Shown in pieces: positions 51,646 to 61,321 of a stretch of DNA of 62,224 bases. The notes below the pieces were generated by a model. That model was not told the DNA's origin and made no database searches. It saw only the letters and a list, made by a program, of their open reading frames with translations. The translations under genes were made by a program, and so were the position numbers. Source of the stretch: Natronohydrobacter sp. (GTDB lineage: Bacteria > Pseudomonadota > Alphaproteobacteria > Rhodobacterales > Rhodobacteraceae). Position 1 is the stretch's first letter. Each line of letters opens with the position of its first letter. Location: contig JAFIEL010000005.1 in NCBI GenBank assembly GCA_020832585.1, positions 1-62,224 on the forward strand, given 5' to 3'.

Positions 51646-52611
51646 TCAGAGCGGCGAGCGATAGCTCATGCGGCGCACCGATCCGGTTTTCGACCGCATC
51701 AGCAGCGTATCCGTGGTCACCCAGCCCGGTTCGGTCTTGATGCCTTTCACAACCGAGCCATCCGTCACCCCGGTCGCCGCAAAGATCACATCTCCCATGA
51801 CCATGTCATCTAGCGTATAGATCTTGTCGAAATCCTCAATCCCGGCACGGCGGGCGCGGGATTTCTCGTCGTCGTTGCGGAACAGCAGGCGACCGTATAT
51901 CTGACCCCCCATACATTTCAGCGCCGCTGCCGCCAACACGCCTTCGGGCGCGCCGCCTGAACCCATATACATGTCAATCCCCGTCAGAACGGGTTCGGCG
52001 CAATGGATCACGCCCGCCACATCACCATCCATGATCAGGCGGATTGCGGCACCAGTCGAGCGGATATCGGCGATCATGTCCTCATGCCGGGGGCGTTCCA
52101 GCACGCAGACCGAGATATCGGAAGGCTCGCAGCCCTTGGCCTTGGCAAGTGCGCGCACGCGCTCCGCCGGGGTCATCTCCATAGTGACCGTATCGGGTGC
52201 ATAGCCCGGACCGATGGCCAGCTTGTCCATATAGACATCGGGCGCATGCAGCATTGTCCCGCGCGGAGCCATGGCGATCACCGTCAGGGCGTTGGGGAAA
52301 TCCTTGGCGGTCAGCGTCGTGCCTTCCAGCGGGTCGAGCGCAATATCGACCTCTGGCCCCTGCCCTGTGCCCACTTCTTCGCCGATATACAGCATCGGGG
52401 CCTCGTCGCGTTCCCCCTCGCCGATCACGACACGCCCCTTGATGTCGAGCATGTTCAGCTGACGGCGCATCGCATCGACTGCCGCCTGATCTGCCGCTTT
52501 CTCGTCACCACGTCCGACAAGACGCGCAGAGGCAAGCGCCGCCGCCTCGCTGACGCGGGCAAGACCCAGCGACAGCATGCGATCATGGAATTCGGGGGTC
52601 GTCGTGGTCAT
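51646..52611 (-). CDS. glpX: Class II fructose-1,6-bisphosphatase
   Basis: This 321-residue GlpX-type phosphatase removes phosphate 1 of fructose 1,6-bisphosphate in gluconeogenesis or the Calvin cycle. The metal motifs DEAPMLYIGEEVG and DIALDPLEGTTL are present, as is GGAPEGVLAAAALKCMGG. The gene follows hom on the same strand by 123 bases. Its function is well supported by length and motifs. Confidence 0.95.
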   Translation of the reverse strand: MTTTTPEFHDRMLSLGLARVSEAAALASARLVGRGDEKAADQAAVDAMRRQLNMLDIKGRVVIGEGERDEAPMLYIGEEVGTGQGPEVDIALDPLEGTTLTAKDFPNALTVIAMAPRGTMLHAPDVYMDKLAIGPGYAPDTVTMEMTPAERVRALAKAKGCEPSDISVCVLERPRHEDMIADIRSTGAAIRLIMDGDVAGVIHCAEPVLTGIDMYMGSGGAPEGVLAAAALKCMGGQIYGRLLFRNDDEKSRARRAGIEDFDKIYTLDDMVMGDVIFAATGVTDGSVVKGIKTEPGWVTTDTLLMRSKTGSVRRMSYRSPL

Positions 52612-52734
52612 CGGGCTGTCCCTTCACAAATGGTTTGCCCTGCTTCTACAGACTGAAACGGGTTTCGCACAAGGCACAGCGCAGATTCAGCGCCGATGTC
52701 AGCGCAAACTTCCCCTTTTCGCGGCGGAAAGGAC

Positions 52735-54021
52735 TCAGTCTTCCTCGATGGCGAGTGCAACAGGCTCGCCCATCACGACGCCTGTTTTCATCGACAGCGC
52801 TATTGCGTGATCAATCGCATCACGCGTCGTTTTGTGGGTGATGATCAGCACAGGCGCGCGTGTGTCCTGATGGCCATATTGGCGCATCCGGTTGATCGAG
52901 ACCCCTGCATTGCCCAGCGCCTCGGCCACCTTGGCCAATGCGCCGGGCTTGTCCATCAGGCCCATGCGCAGATACCAGGGTTTCGAGCCCATCGCCTTGG
53001 CCGAGACGGCGTGTTCCAGCGTGTCCGCGGGCTGGCCGAAAACCGGCAGGCGGAAGCCGCGGGCAATGTCGATCACATCGCCGATCACGGCGCTGGCGGT
53101 CGGCCCTTCGCCCGCACCGGGGCCGCGCAGGATGACCTGCTGGACCGCATCGCCCTCGATGACGATCATGTTGGTGCCGCCCTTGAGTTGGCCCAGTGGG
53201 CTGTCAGCAGGCACAAGGCAGGGCGTCATTGATTGCTCCAGCCCCCGGCCTGTCATCTGCGCCACGCCCAGAAGCTTGATGCGCAGGCCCAGATCGGCAG
53301 CGGCGCGGATATCCTCGATCGAGATGCGCTCGATCCCTTCGAGCGCGATGGCGTCGAAATCGGGGCGCGTGCCGAAGGCGATGGCGCTGAGCAGCGTCAG
53401 CTTATGGGCTGCATCTATCCCGCCGACATCAAGCGTCGGGTCGGCTTCGAGATAACCCAGCTGATTGGCTTCCTCGAACACGGTTTCATAGGGCAGCCCC
53501 GCATCTTCCATCCGCGTCAGGATATAGTTGCAGGTGCCGTTCATCACGCCCTTGATCCGGGTGATCCGGTTCCCGGCCAGCCCTTCGGTCAGCGCCTTGA
53601 TGACGGGGATGCCGCCTGCGACAGCCGCTTCGAAGCGCAGCGCGACGCCTGCGACCTCGGAAGCTTCGGCCAGCGCCTGTCCGTGGATCGCGAGAAGTGC
53701 CTTGTTGGCGGTCACGATATGCTTGCCTGCCGCGATGGCAGCTTCGGTCAGCGCCTTGGCGGGGCCATTCTCCCCGCCCATGAGTTCCACGACCACATCG
53801 ATATCGGCGCGGCGCGCAAGGGCGACAGGATCATCTTCCCAGTCATAGCCCGATATATCGACCCCGCGGTTGCGCGTGCGCGAGCGGGCAGAGACCGCGA
53901 CGATCTCGATGGGCCGCCCCGCGCGGCGCGCGAGCAACTCGCCATTGGTCTGCACGATCCGCACCAGACCCGTGCCGACAGTGCCAAGCCCGGCAATTCC
54001 AAGGCGCAAGGGGGGGGTCAT
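52735..54021 (-). CDS. hom: Homoserine dehydrogenase
   Basis: This 428-residue enzyme reduces aspartate semialdehyde to homoserine for threonine and methionine. The Rossmann loop is LGIAGLGTVGTGLV. NGTCNYILTRM and GIDAAHKLTLLSAIAFG are active-site parts. A C-terminal ACT domain (about 350-428) should bind threonine for feedback. GGAG upstream supports the ATG. Aspartate semialdehyde is also used by the polyamine operon 5 kb away. Confidence 0.96.
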   Translation of the reverse strand: MTPPLRLGIAGLGTVGTGLVRIVQTNGELLARRAGRPIEIVAVSARSRTRNRGVDISGYDWEDDPVALARRADIDVVVELMGGENGPAKALTEAAIAAGKHIVTANKALLAIHGQALAEASEVAGVALRFEAAVAGGIPVIKALTEGLAGNRITRIKGVMNGTCNYILTRMEDAGLPYETVFEEANQLGYLEADPTLDVGGIDAAHKLTLLSAIAFGTRPDFDAIALEGIERISIEDIRAAADLGLRIKLLGVAQMTGRGLEQSMTPCLVPADSPLGQLKGGTNMIVIEGDAVQQVILRGPGAGEGPTASAVIGDVIDIARGFRLPVFGQPADTLEHAVSAKAMGSKPWYLRMGLMDKPGALAKVAEALGNAGVSINRMRQYGHQDTRAPVLIITHKTTRDAIDHAIALSMKTGVVMGEPVALAIEED

Positions 54022-54099
54022 GTCGGCGCTCCATCTGCTCAGCCACGTTTCGCGGCCCTGTTAGCCGCTTGCAGACCTGCTTGCAATGCACGGCATCAG

Positions 54100-54128
54100 G
54101 TAGGGTGCGTGCTCAGCACGCACCCTAC
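54100..54128. repeat. Perfect 13-base-pair hairpin repeat
   Basis: GTAGGGTGCGTGC and its exact complement GCACGCACCCTAC flank a TCA loop. It starts one base after the stop of the symporter gene and lies before hom. It has no T run, so it is not a classic terminator. I find no other copy in this window. Short hairpins of this kind are often dispersed repetitive (REP-like) elements. Confidence 0.7.
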
Positions 54129-54129
54129 G

Positions 54130-55029
54130 TCAGCCCCCAAGCTTCGCCGCATCCCGCGCCAGCGCCTCGCGCGTGGCATTGCGCCGATACCAGAGCGTGA
54201 TCGCCGTCGAACTGAGCACGATGAACAGCGAGTAAAGCACCGGGATCAGCAGCAGATCCTCTTGCAGCGCGGGCGCGAAGCTGAGCGTGATCACCAGCAC
54301 CGCCAGCGGACCGTTCTGGATGCCGGTTTCCAGACTGATGGTGCGCGAGCGGTTCGTGTCCTGCCCCAGCCCGCGCGCCACCCAAAAGCCAAACAGCATA
54401 CCGATCAACCCGATGCCGATGGTCGCCGCATAAATCGCAGGCCCCGTGTCGAGCAACAGCTGGTAGTTGCGCGGCACCCAGGTCACGATCAGGAACAGGA
54501 TCACCACGACCCCCATGACGGACCCGATCAGCTCGACCGTGGCGCCGATATTGGGGTTGAGCTTGCGCAACACCATCCCCAGCAGCGTGGGGATCAGCAG
54601 CACCACCAGCACCTGTGCGACATTGGCCGGCGGGATCGCCGATTCTGCCGGCACGCCCGCCAGCCCGCCATAGAAGCTGAGCAGCACTGGCACCATCACC
54701 ACGGCCGCCAGCGTGGAAACCACCGTCATCATGATCGACAACGCCAGCACACCCTTCGAGAAGTACGCGAAAATGTTCGAGGTGGTCCCCCCCGGCATGC
54801 AGGCGATGAGCAGAAGCCCCACCACCAGCGCGGGTGGCAGACCCAGCCCGACCGCCAGCAGGAACCCCAGAAAGGGCATCACCGCGAACTGGCTGAGCAA
54901 GCCCACCAGAATCCCCTTGGGCTTGCGAAAGGCGATGCGGAAATCGCGCGGGGTCATGCTTGCCCCCATGCCCAGCATGATCACCATCATCATCACGCCC
55001 AGAAGGGTCGTTTCCAGTTCCGTCAGCAT
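54130..55029 (-). CDS. Bile acid:sodium symporter (BASS) family protein
   Basis: This 299-residue protein has nine or so membrane helices and the BASS pattern: GMGASMTPRDFR, PALVVGLLLIACMPGGTTSNIFAYFSKGVLALSIMMT and SLETGIQNGPLAVLVITL. Bacterial members transport bile acids or small organic acids such as pantoate or keto acids with sodium. It overlaps no gene but starts three bases after the CoA ligase stop and is probably co-transcribed. The substrate is unknown. Confidence 0.87.
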   Translation of the reverse strand: MLTELETTLLGVMMMVIMLGMGASMTPRDFRIAFRKPKGILVGLLSQFAVMPFLGFLLAVGLGLPPALVVGLLLIACMPGGTTSNIFAYFSKGVLALSIMMTVVSTLAAVVMVPVLLSFYGGLAGVPAESAIPPANVAQVLVVLLIPTLLGMVLRKLNPNIGATVELIGSVMGVVVILFLIVTWVPRNYQLLLDTGPAIYAATIGIGLIGMLFGFWVARGLGQDTNRSRTISLETGIQNGPLAVLVITLSFAPALQEDLLLIPVLYSLFIVLSSTAITLWYRRNATREALARDAAKLGG

Positions 55030-55032
55030 CGC

Positions 55033-56763
55033 TTATGCCCCCTTCGCAAATTCGGCCCGCACTTCGGCTTTCAGATCCTTGCGCAGGATCTTTCCGATGG
55101 GGGATTTTGGCAGCTCATCGCGGATGATCACCGAGCGCGGCACCTTGTAGGCCGCAAGATGCTTGCGGCAATGCGCGACCACATCCTCCTTGGTGATCTG
55201 CGCCGCCACATCCGGATTCTGCACCACATAGGCGCGCACCGCCTCGCCCGTGCCCTTGTCCGGCACGCCGATGACGGCGGCTTCGAGCACAGCGTCCATT
55301 TTCGACAGGCAGTCCTCGACCTCGTTGGGGTAGACATTGAAGCCAGAGACCAGAACCATATCCTTCTTGCGATCCACGATCTTGAGAAAGCCATCCGGAT
55401 CCATCACCGCGACATCGCCGGTAAAGACCCAGCCATTCTGCAAGGTCTTTTCGGTTTCATCCGGGCGGTTCCAATAGCCGCGCATAACCTGCGGGCCGCG
55501 CACCAGCAATTCGCCCGCCTCGCCCTGCGCCACCGGTTCGACCTTGTCATCGACCAGCACCACATCTGTCCCCGGTGCGGGAATACCGATCGAACCGACC
55601 CGCACATCCTGATCCAGCGGATTGAAACTGACCAGCGGCGCGGTTTCGGTCAGCCCGTAACCTTCGGCGATGCGCGTGCCGGTAATGGTCTGCCAACGTG
55701 CCGCGACAGCTTCATGCAGCGCTGTGCCACCCGCGATCGCGGCTTTCAGATGTTTCGGCGGATAGGCCGCGAACCATTCCTCATTCATCAACCCGTTGAA
55801 CAGGGTGTTGACGCCAGTGATCCATGTCACCGGGTAATTCTCCAATGCGCGCTGGATATTCTGCACCGGACGCGGCGAGGGCACGAGGATATTGCGCGCG
55901 CCCAGATCGAAAAACACCATCAGATTGGCCGTGAAGGCGAAGATATGATAGAGCGGCAGCGCCGTCAGGATCACATCCTCGCCGGTCATGTAGCGCGCGC
56001 CCATCGCCTTGACCTGATCGATATTGGCCAGAATATTGCCATGGGTCAGCATCGCGCCCTTGGCGACGCCGGTCGTGCCACCGGTATATTGCAACAGCGC
56101 CAGATCATCGGGGCGCAATGCGTCCCAATCCGTCACCGCGGGCAATCCGCGCCCCAGTTTCAAAGCCTGTCGGATACGCAAAACAGGCACGCCAAGATCC
56201 GGCACCGGCGGCAGGCTCCGGTTCCAGAGTTTCTGCACCCCGCGCACCACCATTTCCGGCACGCTCGGGAAGAACTCCGGCACCCCCGCCAGCACCACAT
56301 GGCGGATCTGCGTCTGCGGGATCACCTCGGCCAGCTTGTCGGCGAACATGTCCGAAATGACCAGCACCTCTGCCCCGCTGTCGCGGAACTGGTGGATCAT
56401 CTCGTCGGGCGTATAAAGCGGGTTGGTATTGACCAGCACACAGCCCGCCTTGAACGCGCCAAATACCGCCACCGGATAGGCCAGCCCATTGGGCAGTTGC
56501 ACCGCGACCCGCGCGCCCGGTGCCAGCTTGCAGTGATGGCGCAGGAAGGACGCAAACGCATCCGACATCGCGCCCACCTGCGCATAGCTCAGGCTGCCAT
56601 TCATCCCGTTGGGCACCACGCATGTAAACGCGCGGCGCTTGCCATGCGCAGTCGTGCTGGCCGCTACCAGATGTGCGATGGACTGATGCGCCGAGGGCGC
56701 AAGTTCCGGCGCGATCTCTGCGCCATAAGCCGCCGTCCAGGGGCGGGGAAAATCATGTGTCAC
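55033..56763 (-). CDS. Long-chain fatty-acid--CoA ligase
   Basis: This 576-residue adenylate-forming enzyme activates fatty acids to acyl-CoA. Motifs are LLQYTGGTTGVAKGAMLTHGN (P-loop), EGYGLTETAPL and GWVFTGDVAVMDPDGFLKIVDRKKDMVLVSG. PKSPIGKILRKDL carries the C-terminal Lys. It starts with GTG at 56763 with GGGAGG upstream. It is close to FadD. The BASS gene three bases downstream might be linked to the same substrate. Confidence 0.92.
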   Translation of the reverse strand: MTHDFPRPWTAAYGAEIAPELAPSAHQSIAHLVAASTTAHGKRRAFTCVVPNGMNGSLSYAQVGAMSDAFASFLRHHCKLAPGARVAVQLPNGLAYPVAVFGAFKAGCVLVNTNPLYTPDEMIHQFRDSGAEVLVISDMFADKLAEVIPQTQIRHVVLAGVPEFFPSVPEMVVRGVQKLWNRSLPPVPDLGVPVLRIRQALKLGRGLPAVTDWDALRPDDLALLQYTGGTTGVAKGAMLTHGNILANIDQVKAMGARYMTGEDVILTALPLYHIFAFTANLMVFFDLGARNILVPSPRPVQNIQRALENYPVTWITGVNTLFNGLMNEEWFAAYPPKHLKAAIAGGTALHEAVAARWQTITGTRIAEGYGLTETAPLVSFNPLDQDVRVGSIGIPAPGTDVVLVDDKVEPVAQGEAGELLVRGPQVMRGYWNRPDETEKTLQNGWVFTGDVAVMDPDGFLKIVDRKKDMVLVSGFNVYPNEVEDCLSKMDAVLEAAVIGVPDKGTGEAVRAYVVQNPDVAAQITKEDVVAHCRKHLAAYKVPRSVIIRDELPKSPIGKILRKDLKAEVRAEFAKGA

Positions 56764-56979
56764 AAGCTACCTCCCATACCCGCTTGTCGCGCGGGCCTCC
56801 AATGACCAACATTCCCCAGCAAGCCTGATTGGGCAAGTCCTGACGTTACGCGGCATTGCTCCAGAACCTTGCGTCACAAATCTGCGCCGTGCAAAATCTT
56901 GCTGATGGGAACCTGCCTATGGCCAAGCTGCCGCGCGAGGTCAGAACCTGTGGAACCCTACGGTTATTCTTGCGTTTGT

Positions 56980-56996
56980 CATATGGATTTCATATG
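56980..56996. promoter_or_regulatory. CATATG repeat upstream of the polyamine operon
   Basis: Two copies of the palindrome CATATG are five bases apart in the 274-base gap between the CoA ligase and speA genes, 42 bases before the speA ATG. They could be a regulator site or part of the leader. I see no clear riboswitch structure. Confidence 0.3.
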
Positions 56997-57037
56997 CGGG
57001 CGCCTCATGTCATGGGGACACAAAGCAGGAGCGCCAC

Positions 57038-58942
57038 ATGCCGGACCAGATTTTCCAGTCTTACGGGATCCATCGTTGGGGCGCAGGCATGTTCGCCCGC
57101 CTGCCCAATGGCGATATGGGGCTGGTGAACCCCGCCCGCCCCGACGCCACGCCCGCAAGCCTGCCCGCACTTCTGCACGATCTGGATGCGCGCGGCATCC
57201 ATACGCCGGTTCTGGTGCGCGTCGGTGCATTTCTCAAGCGTCAACTAGAGGCACTGAACCATGCTTTCGCCAAGGCCATAGAGGCGAATGGCTACAAGGC
57301 CCCCTATCGCGGGGTCTTTCCGATCAAGGTCAACCAGCAGGCCGAAGTCATCGACCGGATTGTGGATTATGGCCGCCCGTTTCAGTTCGGACTGGAAGCC
57401 GGGTCAAAACCTGAGTTGATCCTTGCGCTCTCGCGCGATCTGCCCAAAGGCGCGCTTTTGATCTGCAACGGGATCAAGGATGCGGAATTCATCCGGCTGG
57501 GGATTCTGGCACGCAAGGCGGGCATCAACTGCGTTCTGGTCATCGAATCCCCCGGCGAGGCCGATACCGTTATCGCAGAAGCCAAACGTCTGGGCGAAAA
57601 ACCCGCACTTGGTGTGCGCATCAAGCTGACCCGGCGTGTGACCGGCAACTGGGCGGACAGCTCGGGCGACCGCTCGACCTTCGGTCTGACCACCAAGGAA
57701 GTGGTCGATCTGATCGACAAGCTGCGCGACGCGGACATGCTGGATTGTCTGGTGCTGCAGCATGCCCATCTGGGCAGCCAGGTGCCGCGAATGAAGGATA
57801 TTCGACAGGCCGTGGATGAGGCTTGCCGATTCTATACCGAAGTGCGCCGTCTGGGCGCGCCGCTGACCTATCTCGATCTCGGCGGCGGTCTGGGGATCGA
57901 CTATACCGGCGAGGCGCGCGCTTCCGAGAACTCTGTCAATTACACGATGGACGAATATTGCTTCAATGTCGTCGAGACTGTGCGATACCAGATGGATGAG
58001 GCAGGCGTGCCGCATCCGACACTGGTGACGGAATCAGGCCGCGCGATTGTCGCCTATTCCTCGATGCTGCTCTCGGACATTCTGGAAGCCAGTCTTTTTG
58101 ACCGCGCCGCCCCCGTCTCGCCCGAAGAGGGCGACCATCACATGCTCTCTGACATGGCAGCGATTATCGATTATCTCTCGCCACGCCGGTTGCAGGAATC
58201 GCTCAATGACGCGGAATATTACCGCGAGGAATTGCGTGCACTCTTCCGGCGCGGCGTGATCGACATTGAACAGATCGCACGAGCCGAGCAGATTTTCCTG
58301 CATGTGGTTCACCGCATCAAGGATATCGTCGCGCAGATGCCCAGCCCCCCGCAAGAGGTGCTGGAAGAACTCTCGGCCCATCGCGACATCTACCGCGCGA
58401 ATTTCTCGCTCTTCCAGTCGCTGCCCGATGTCTGGGCGATAGACCAGCTTGTGCCCATCGCGCCCCTGCAGCGGCTGAACGAGACGCCCACCCGCCGCGC
58501 GGTTCTGTCGGATATCACCTGTGACAGCGACGGCAAGATCGACCAGTTCGTGCTGGGCGACGGGGTGGGCAATGCTTTGCCCATCCACGAATTGCGCGAT
58601 GGCGAGCGCTATTTCATCGGCGCCTTTCTGGTCGGCGCCTATCAGGAAACGCTGGGCGATCTGCACAACCTGTTTGGCGACACCAATATCGTCACGGTCG
58701 ATTTCAACGAGGATGGCGCGCTGGAAATCCAGCATGAGGTCGAAGGCGATACTGTGTCCGAAGTCATGGCTTATGTGGAATATGAGCCAAAACAATGCCT
58801 TGACGCCTTCAAGCGCATTGTCGAGCGTGGTGTGCAGGATGGCAGCCTGAACCCCTCGCAACGGCGCATGCTGATGGAAACCTACCGCCACGCACTTGGC
58901 GGCTATACCTATTACGAACATGAGGAGCATACGAATGGCTAA
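57038..58942 (+). CDS. speA: Biosynthetic arginine decarboxylase
   Basis: This 634-residue PLP enzyme of the alanine-racemase fold decarboxylates arginine to agmatine. The PLP Lys97 is in FPIKVNQQ. GLEAGSKPELILAL, HAHLGSQVPRMKDI and LDLGGGLGIDY are typical. The C-terminal Cys in DITCDSDGKIDQF is part of the active site in the family. AGGAG before the ATG at 57038 supports the start. It is first in the operon and overlaps the next gene by eight bases. Confidence 0.95.
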   Translation: MPDQIFQSYGIHRWGAGMFARLPNGDMGLVNPARPDATPASLPALLHDLDARGIHTPVLVRVGAFLKRQLEALNHAFAKAIEANGYKAPYRGVFPIKVNQQAEVIDRIVDYGRPFQFGLEAGSKPELILALSRDLPKGALLICNGIKDAEFIRLGILARKAGINCVLVIESPGEADTVIAEAKRLGEKPALGVRIKLTRRVTGNWADSSGDRSTFGLTTKEVVDLIDKLRDADMLDCLVLQHAHLGSQVPRMKDIRQAVDEACRFYTEVRRLGAPLTYLDLGGGLGIDYTGEARASENSVNYTMDEYCFNVVETVRYQMDEAGVPHPTLVTESGRAIVAYSSMLLSDILEASLFDRAAPVSPEEGDHHMLSDMAAIIDYLSPRRLQESLNDAEYYREELRALFRRGVIDIEQIARAEQIFLHVVHRIKDIVAQMPSPPQEVLEELSAHRDIYRANFSLFQSLPDVWAIDQLVPIAPLQRLNETPTRRAVLSDITCDSDGKIDQFVLGDGVGNALPIHELRDGERYFIGAFLVGAYQETLGDLHNLFGDTNIVTVDFNEDGALEIQHEVEGDTVSEVMAYVEYEPKQCLDAFKRIVERGVQDGSLNPSQRRMLMETYRHALGGYTYYEHEEHTNG

Positions 58943-60155
58943 CAAGGATGTTCTGGTCATCGGCGCGGGCGGCGTGGCGTCTGTAACGCTGCACAAGATG
59001 GCGATGAATCGCGACCTGTTTCCGGGGCGTATCGCAGTCGCCAGCCGCACGCTGTCGAAATGCGAGGCAATCGCTGCCGAAGTCAAATCCCGCACTGGCG
59101 TCGAAATCGAAACCTATGAGGTTGACGCCAATGACGTTGACCAGACGGTCGCGCTGATCGAGGCCGTGAAGCCCGCGCTTCTGGTCAATCTGGCCCTGCC
59201 CTATCAGGATCTGGACCTGATGGCGGCCTGCCTGCGCACGGGCGTGCATTATCTGGACACCGCCAATTACGAGCCGCCAGAGGAAGCCAAATTCGAATAT
59301 TCCCACCAGTGGAAACTGCATGACCAGTTTGTGCAGGCCGGTCTGATGGCGACGCTCGGTGTGGGTTTTGATCCCGGCGTGACCAGCATTTTCGCCGCCT
59401 ATGTCCGCAAGCATCATCTTTCGGGCATCCGCCTGATCGACATACTCGATTGCAATGGCGGCGATCACGGCCATCCGTTTGCCACGAATTTCAACCCGGA
59501 AATCAACATCCGCGAAGTGACGGCCGAAGTGCGCCACTGGGAAAACGGCGGCTGGGTCACAAGCCCGGCCATGTCCACCAAGGTCGAATTCAACTTCGAT
59601 CAGGTCGGCCCAAAAAACATGTATCTGATGTATCACGAGGAACTGGAATCGCTTGTCACCCACTTCCCCGAAATCGAGCGCGCGCGTTTCTGGATGACCT
59701 TTGGGGATGCCTATATCAACCATGTGACGGTCTTGCAGAATGTCGGCATGACCTCGATCGAGCCGGTCGAATATGAAGGCCACCAGATCATCCCGCTGCA
59801 ATTCCTGAAAGCCGTGCTGCCCAACCCCGGCGATCTGGGCGCGCGCACCAAGGGCAAGACCAATATCGGCGATATCATCACCGGCCCCGCGCAGGATGGA
59901 TCAGGCGAAAAGACCTATTATATCAACAATATCTGCGACCATGAGGAATGCTACCGCGAAGTCGGATCGCAGGCGGTCAGCTACACGACCGGCGTGCCTG
60001 CCTTCATCGGTGCCGCGCTGATGCTGAACGGCACCTGGTCGGGCGCGGGCGTGTTCAACACCGAACAGCTCGACCCCGATCCGTTCATGGAGATGCTGAA
60101 CCAGCACGGTCTGCCGTGGACGCTCACGGAACTCTCGGCCCCGGCTGATTTCTGA
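58935..60155 (+). CDS. Carboxy(nor)spermidine dehydrogenase (saccharopine-dehydrogenase family)
   Basis: This 406-residue protein is of the saccharopine dehydrogenase/Lys1 family, CASDH type. The NADPH-binding loop is VLVIGAGGVASVTLHKMA. It condenses putrescine (or diaminopropane) with aspartate semialdehyde and reduces the imine to carboxyspermidine. Its place between arginine decarboxylase and carboxynorspermidine decarboxylase makes the role clear. It overlaps speA by eight bases and ends with a one-base overlap with nspC (TGATG). Confidence 0.92.
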   Translation: MANKDVLVIGAGGVASVTLHKMAMNRDLFPGRIAVASRTLSKCEAIAAEVKSRTGVEIETYEVDANDVDQTVALIEAVKPALLVNLALPYQDLDLMAACLRTGVHYLDTANYEPPEEAKFEYSHQWKLHDQFVQAGLMATLGVGFDPGVTSIFAAYVRKHHLSGIRLIDILDCNGGDHGHPFATNFNPEINIREVTAEVRHWENGGWVTSPAMSTKVEFNFDQVGPKNMYLMYHEELESLVTHFPEIERARFWMTFGDAYINHVTVLQNVGMTSIEPVEYEGHQIIPLQFLKAVLPNPGDLGARTKGKTNIGDIITGPAQDGSGEKTYYINNICDHEECYREVGSQAVSYTTGVPAFIGAALMLNGTWSGAGVFNTEQLDPDPFMEMLNQHGLPWTLTELSAPADF

Positions 60156-61321
60156 TGGCGATGCAGACCCATGCCGGCGATCCGGGCGCATTCGCCCGGT
60201 TCGACCTTGGCCGCGTGCCCTCGCCCTGCTTTGTGGTGGACGAGGCGCGGCTGGAGGCCAATCTGCGCGTGCTGGCGGACATACAGGAACGCTCAGGCGC
60301 AACCGTGCTTTGCGCGCTCAAGGCATTTTCGATGTGGGAACTGGCCCCCTTGGTCAGCCGCTATCTGTCGGGCGTCTGCGCATCCGGCCTGTGGGAAGCC
60401 CGCCTTGGGCGCGAGCATTACGGCGGGATCGTCGAAACCTTCTCTGCAGGCTACAAGGCGGATGAGATGGCCGAAATCATCGGCCTGTCCGACCATATCA
60501 TCTTCAACACGCCCGCCGCCAAGGACCGTTTCCTGCCCATGATCCGCGAGAACGGCAAGGCTGTGCATGTCGGTCTGCGCTTCAACCCCGGCCTGCCGAT
60601 GGGCGAGGACGCGAAATACGACCCCGCAGCGCCGGGATCGCGCCTTGGCACGCCGCTTGAGCAGATCGACGCTGCGGCGCTGGAGGGCCTGGACGGTCTG
60701 CACATGCACACGCTGTGCGAGCAGGATCTGGAGCCACTTCTGGCAATCTGGGACCATATCGCGCCGCACATCCGCGACCTTGCCCCCCGCCTGAAATGGA
60801 TCAATTTCGGCGGTGGCCATCACATCACGCGGGCCGATTACGACCGCGAGGGGCTGATCGCCTTCCTGCAACGTGTGCGCACGGAAACCGGCCTGCATTG
60901 CTACCTGGAACCCGGCGAAGCGGTGGCGCTCGATGCGGGCATCCTTGTGGGCGAAGTGCTGGATGTGGTCGAGAACGACGGCCCCAACGCGATCCTCGAT
61001 ATTTCCGCCACCTGCCACATGCCCGATGTGATCGAAGCGCCCTACCGCCCTGCGCTGATGGGCGAAGAGGGACCGCAACAGGTTCGCCTTGGCGGGCCAA
61101 GCTGCCTCGCGGGCGATGTGATTGGGCGCTATGCCTTTGCCGCTACGCCAGAAATCGGCCATCGCATCGCCTTCCTTGATCAGGCGCATTACTCGATGGT
61201 CAAGACCACCACTTTCAACGGCGTGCGCCTGCCCGCGCTGGCCGTGTGGAACAGCGAAACGGACGCGCTGCGCGTGATCCGCCAATTCGACTATCAGGAT
61301 TTCAAGGGACGGCTGTCGTGA
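60155..61321 (+). CDS. nspC: Carboxy(nor)spermidine decarboxylase
   Basis: This 388-residue PLP enzyme of the alanine-racemase fold has Lys56 in CALKAFSMW as the PLP anchor. The other active-site parts are NPGLPMGED, HMHTLCEQD, NFGGGHHITRADYD, PGEAVALDAG and ATCHMPDVIEAPYRP. It removes the carboxyl group to give spermidine or norspermidine. Its end overlaps speB by four bases (GTGA). Confidence 0.94.
   Translation: MAMQTHAGDPGAFARFDLGRVPSPCFVVDEARLEANLRVLADIQERSGATVLCALKAFSMWELAPLVSRYLSGVCASGLWEARLGREHYGGIVETFSAGYKADEMAEIIGLSDHIIFNTPAAKDRFLPMIRENGKAVHVGLRFNPGLPMGEDAKYDPAAPGSRLGTPLEQIDAAALEGLDGLHMHTLCEQDLEPLLAIWDHIAPHIRDLAPRLKWINFGGGHHITRADYDREGLIAFLQRVRTETGLHCYLEPGEAVALDAGILVGEVLDVVENDGPNAILDISATCHMPDVIEAPYRPALMGEEGPQQVRLGGPSCLAGDVIGRYAFAATPEIGHRIAFLDQAHYSMVKTTTFNGVRLPALAVWNSETDALRVIRQFDYQDFKGRLS

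Noticed and set aside
53233-56805. Very long plus-strand open frame (about 1190 codons)
   Set aside because: It is antisense to hom, the BASS gene and the CoA ligase gene, all with clear family motifs. Its His/Arg/Gln-rich translation is typical of a high-G+C shadow frame.
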